A stretch of 64,000 bases of DNA from Ciona intestinalis (lineage: Eukaryota; Chordata; Ascidiacea; Phlebobranchia; Cionidae): contig NC_020166.2 of assembly GCF_000224145.3 (NCBI RefSeq), forward strand, positions 5,834,927-5,898,926, written 5' to 3'. The notes under the pieces are model-generated. The model made no database searches, was not told the DNA's origin, and saw nothing but the letters and a program-made list of their open reading frames with translations. Positions 60,189 through 64,000 of this stretch are shown in pieces. Position numbers and translations under genes: made by a program. The first letter of the stretch is position 1, and every line of letters starts with the position of its first letter.

Positions 60189-60194
60189 TTTATA
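60189..60194 (-). promoter_or_regulatory. TATA-like box upstream of the candidate secreted peptide
   Basis: CTATAAATG on the minus strand, about 33 bases upstream of the ATG at 60156. Confidence 0.35.
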
Positions 60195-60347
60195 GGAGTG
60201 CATGTGATTTGCTAGTGAATTGGTACAGTACCACCTGATAGTACTAGTACAGTAGCATGATCTAATATAAGATGATTCTAAGGCGGTTGGAGAAGCTAAC
60301 AGCAAGTTCTTTGTACAGAGGGTATCTTTTAAAAGAAGGTCCGACAT

Positions 60348-61800
60348 TTCAAATATTAGCTTTGTCGATAAGGTGGTTTAAAGAGTATCAAGCAGTAGTT
60401 AAATTTGCTAGAAACTCTTAAAGCAATACACTTGGTTTAAAGTAAATTATCTTTGGCATTTTTATTGGAGAGGGCTTGAAGTTTAGATAGCAAGTATTGT
60501 AAAACAAGGCCAAATATACAAAGTTTTATCAGAAAATTAGGAGAAACTGTACCAATGAAAAAAGGCGGAATGCCTCATTCAACTGCGGTTACTTATTAAC
60601 CGAGAAAATTAATTACCGAGATTCGACAACACGAGCGATATGCTGCTCCAGGCCACCCAGTTGGTCAACATTGCTTGAGGTTTTGTTGGTATGATATTTT
60701 AATATATGCTGACATGCTGGTATCTGTTCAAGTTGTTGCGTGTAGTTTTATTACTTCCGGCTTGGATGTAAGTCGAGCGTAATATACACCGCTCACAATA
60801 GTGAATATTTGTTGAACGTGGCTGGTGCTATAGAGCCTTGTATTCGGAACGTGATGTATAGCTCTATGGCTTTCGCTGCCGTATTGGCGATTAGGAACGA
60901 GAATAGAAGTTTGTTTATCAAGTTTTACAACAATTCGCGGAGCTCTGCAGCGACACAAAAGCAGGATTTTCCAGTCAGATCCTCAAACGGCTTCACCTAT
61001 AGACTAGCAAGTTGCTGTGTTAATATTACTTCCGACTCGGTTAGGCCATCGGGATAGGGTAGGCTGAGGTATTTACCTTGTCTGTGCTATTAACCGACAA
61101 TATGTCGGTTTCCTGCCAAGTGTAATGTTATAGGAATCTTATCAGGAAAGGAGTAACTGCAATACCAAGAAGGTTTCAGTTTCGATTTGGAAAAATAATT
61201 CGATTTAACGGTTTTTAAAAGTGGCGTGTAAAATATTGTTATTACATAAGACACGGAAGGTCCCAGCTTTTAGGAATAAACGTTTGACAATAAGGTTTCC
61301 TTATTGATCCTTTCAGTGTTAAGAAAGGAAAAAAGAAAAAAGGCTTTGCCTCTGGAATCGTAAGGAAAGAAACGAATTTGTAAACACCCGTGATCGCTAC
61401 GAAGCAAATTCTCTCGTTTCTTAGCAGTTGCCTATTCTGGCCAGGCTGTTGCGGTTTTTGAGTTATAATTTGAGGCTGTGTAGATGTGAACCGTGTGATT
61501 TGCCAGGGTTTCGTTACTCTTTTGTATGCAAACAAACATTGTCAAGTGCGAGCATCTGCAGCTGTTAAGTTGGTTACTCGTGAGCCATATAATTGATTAG
61601 TACTACCAGATTACACCAGTGACATGTTATGGGTGTATTAATCAGGATTAAGCGGCACACCTTGTACCCAGTTTCCTGATGATGTAATTAAGTAAAAGAA
61701 GAAGGGCACAAGCTTATATACACGCTTAAGTTTTTGTGCATAAGTTTTTTAACAAATCCTGTTTCAAAGGGAGATTGTTTCGTTAATATTTCCTGATTTT
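60348..61800. other. Intergenic spacer
   Basis: No gene or repeat recognised. Frames at 60728-61057 and 61242-61535 have no ATG start or motif support. Confidence 0.5.
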
Positions 61801-61805
61801 TTTAC

Positions 61806-61807
61806 AG
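61806..61807 (+). promoter_or_regulatory. Acceptor-like AG before the vWA gene leader
   Basis: CCTGATTTTTTTACAG precedes a 23-base leader and the ATG at 61831. No upstream exon was found, consistent with spliced-leader addition or an unseen 5'-UTR exon. An 8-codon upstream frame begins at 61812 and overlaps the main ATG. Confidence 0.4.
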
Positions 61808-61830
61808 GGCAATGAGTGTATATTATCGTA

Positions 61831-63623
61831 ATGATTAGTGGTACACTTTCCCGTGTTTGTTTGTTGTTTGGCTTGCTGGTGTGCGCAGTGCCAGGCAACG
61901 AAGCCCTTATCAGAAGGTTAGCACCTGGTAAGTCTGAGGTTACTTGTTTTCTCGGTTAGATTTATAAAGATATCTTAAATTATTAGGTTGTAAGACATCG
62001 GCCCTAGATGTTGCATTTCTCATCGATTCTTCAGCTGATGTGTCGTATTCATCTTTGCGTCATTTTAAGGTGGGCACGAAACATTCATATATATAGTAGG
62101 ATGGGGAAGATGGGACACCTTTAGCGCATGATATCCAAATATCCTGATAGTGTTTTAAACAATTAATAACGGTCTATGGGAGTCGTCACGATATGGTTTC
62201 ATAATTATTTCATTTTTCTTTGTTTACTATTAAATGTGACGAGAAAATAGAACAAAAAAGTGTCCCATTTTCCCCCACCCTACTGTATAACAATCGTGAA
62301 TTTACATATGTAACCGAATCCCTGACTTTTTAGAACTTCGTGAAGAGAGTAGTACAAGCTTACGATGTGAGTTTTTACACCGTACGGCCATCCATCAGCG
62401 CGTATGGTCACGATGTGGTTACGTATAACTCGCTGTTTGATATTAACTTTTCCTACGGCGATGGGACACACTCGCTGAAGAAAAGTGACGTGGTCAATAT
62501 TATTTCTGGGATAAAGCAATTGGGCGGGCGACGTCGAGTTGGAAACGCTGTTCAACACGTGTGTGATAACGTCTTCAACATGGCGAGAAACCGGACTAGC
62601 TGTAGTGACCGACGGCAAGCTGTTCCTAAACTTATAATCGTGATATCAGCGGGTGGTTCAGCTGATATCATTCCACAAAACCTGTCGTGCTTCAACACTG
62701 AATCAAGAGGGTGCAATTACGATTTTACCATTATCGCGATTGGGATTACTCGAGCTGGGATCATGTCTCTGAAAAGCATGCATGTGGCTCAAATGCACAA
62801 GATAGAAAATGCTGGACGATTGCTGGTGATAGACAACGATGTTGGGAAAAGCTTATGCGACGCTGCTATCCACGGATGCAGAACAGCTTATCATGATTTA
62901 TTGTTCCTGCTTGACGGGTACCTTTACGTTTATAAATAGTTGTCTGTTTTACACACTACAAGACAACATGTTTTTCGTTACATTGCGCAGGTCAAGCTCC
63001 ATCAGTCCCAACGACTTTTCCACCACATTAACGTGGATGCGAGATATTGCAGAACAGTTCACAGTTGGTTCTCAGTTCACGAGGGTGGGCATGATGCAGT
63101 ACGGTGACGAGCCACATACAGAATTTGATTTGAACACCTTCCAGGTATTTAAAATGACTTGATGTGTTCAGTTTGTCGGTTTAACACACAACAAAATCAT
63201 TTAATATCCAAATACTTTACCACATAATATCCAAATATCCTGACCTTGTTTTAGACAAGTAAAACCAGTGTGGGAGTCGTAAAAAGGGTACGGTTTATAA
63301 TCCTTTGAATTTTCTTTGTTTACTACTAAATGGAACAAGAAAATAGAATGAAAAAGTGTCTCATCTTCCCCTGTCCTACTTTACATAACTTTAAATACAA
63401 TTTTGATATGTTTTGTCTCTGCGAGGCATTTCTCTGCCGATAGATCCGCATACGCATCATTTAGACAGCTCAAACAAACAGTTTTAACTTTGACCTTTCC
63501 TTCTGCAAAAGAATGGATCGCAAGTGTTTGAAGCGATTTCAAACGTGACTCAAATCGGGGGAGAATCCGGTCCGTACGCTGCGATTCTGCAAGTCCTACG
63601 ACGATCTCTCACCGCGCAATACG
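61831..63623 (+). CDS. Secreted protein with tandem von Willebrand factor A domains, partial
   Basis: Exons 61831-61927, 61987-62069, 62334-62917, 62991-63144, 63512-63623, open at the right edge (343 codons plus one base). Signal peptide MISGTLSRVCLLFGLLVCAV. The first vWA domain begins at SALDVAFLIDSSADVS; its metal site reads D-S-S-A-D, missing the last Ser of DxSxS. It includes PKLIIVISAGG and ends near CRTAYH. A second begins at DLLFLLDGSSSIS with an intact DGSSS, followed by VGMMQYGD. Tandem vWA domains occur in matrilins, collagen VI/XII and similar matrix proteins; which one cannot be decided here. The leader follows TTTTTTACAG at 61806 and carries a short upstream frame at 61812. Introns 2 and 4 hold MITE copies. 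Confidence 0.85.
62094..62284. mobile_element. TAGGGTGGGG-type MITE, full copy
   Basis: TAGTAGGATGGGGAAGATGG on the left and TGTCCCATTTTCCCCCACCC on the right, about 190 bp, with ATATCCAAATATCCTGATAG and TTTCTTTGTTTACTATTAAA inside. Occupies most of intron 2 of the vWA gene. Confidence 0.85.
63218..63382. mobile_element. TAGGGTGGGG-type MITE, left end missing
   Basis: Interior ATAATATCCAAATATCCTGA and TTTTCTTTGTTTACTACTAA, with a right end GTCTCATCTTCCCCTGTCCT. In intron 4 of the vWA gene. Confidence 0.75.
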
Positions 63624-64000
63624 GTAAATTTACTCTGGTGATTAGTTGGCGTGATCGAGTGGTGTTTACAGCAAAAGTTTCGCGTTGGTGCCTGTTGATT
63701 CAGTGGGCCAATTATTATGGGTAAACTACGTCCATAGCACGGCGCATGCAGCCGATTGTTCAGTTTCGATTATTCTGTACGAAGAAATATACTTACATTT
63801 TAACCGCAAATTCTGACTCATTCGGGGGGTCGTTTGACGCACAAGCAATAGGTTCACAAAAGGCAAAAACAAAGTCTTTGGCAGCCACTACGGCACAATA
63901 TCTGTTATTACCCGCCTACTCAAAATATTTATTGTTTAGAATGCTTTTTGCATTACCACTCTGGTACATCAAGTCACTTAAGTTACAATTTGTCCCACAG

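Noticed and set aside
1..64000. CRISPR arrays, bacterial operons, insertion sequences or rRNA genes
   Set aside because: The window is clearly eukaryotic with intron-containing genes; no regularly spaced repeats or rRNA-like sequence was seen.

Overview
This is a eukaryotic, animal-type window: many short introns with GT-AG borders, TATA boxes, AATAAA signals, MITEs and tRNA-derived SINEs, plus one 50-base assembly gap (55730-55779). Gene content, compact introns, and several genes whose start codon follows an acceptor-like AG with no visible upstream exon (as expected for spliced-leader trans-splicing) suggest a tunicate such as Ciona. The species is an inference. All gene models were hand-built by splicing in frame; none was checked against a database.

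Layout. (1) 186-20098, minus: the N-terminal 39 coding exons of a laminin alpha chain of the alpha1/alpha2 type. They join in frame to 1848 codons: signal peptide, LN, LEa, L4a, LEb, L4b, LEc, start of the coiled coil. The rest, including the LG domains, lies beyond the left edge. The introns hold three or four small hAT-type elements. (2) 20099-40788: a mostly gene-poor stretch with an orphan reading frame (20143-20748), a first-exon candidate with a membrane segment (32267-32729), MITEs, a CA microsatellite, a duplicated repeat and a 613-bp hAT-type element with a perfect 8-bp target duplication. (3) 40789-46733, minus: ornithine decarboxylase, 10 coding exons, 470 aa, catalytic residues intact. 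About 120 bp upstream lies the terminal exon of another same-strand gene, an operon-like arrangement. (4) 47507-48361, minus: an intronless 284-aa frame resembling only the N-terminal part of the INO80 chromatin remodeler. (5) 49030-50863, minus: a five-exon, 130-aa secreted precursor with signal peptide, tetrabasic site, short aromatic amphipathic peptide followed by Gly-Asp-Glu, and a charged helical tail, reminiscent of tunicate antimicrobial peptide precursors. (6) 52314-56134, plus: a TINAG-like, cathepsin-derived pseudoprotease, 541 aa, with the active-site Cys replaced by Ser. (7) 57511-59333, plus: a 154-aa single-pass membrane protein with a PPxY-type tail. (8) 59908-60156, minus: a one-exon candidate secreted peptide. 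(9) 61831 to beyond 63623, plus: an extracellular protein with tandem von Willebrand A domains, cut by the right edge.

Shared theme: several products are secreted or extracellular-matrix related (laminin alpha, TINAG-like, vWA protein, two small secreted peptides), but nothing shows that they act as a single system. The least familiar item is the five-exon secreted precursor at 49030-50863. The most visible non-coding structure is a family of roughly 190-bp inverted-repeat elements with at least eleven copies in the window.
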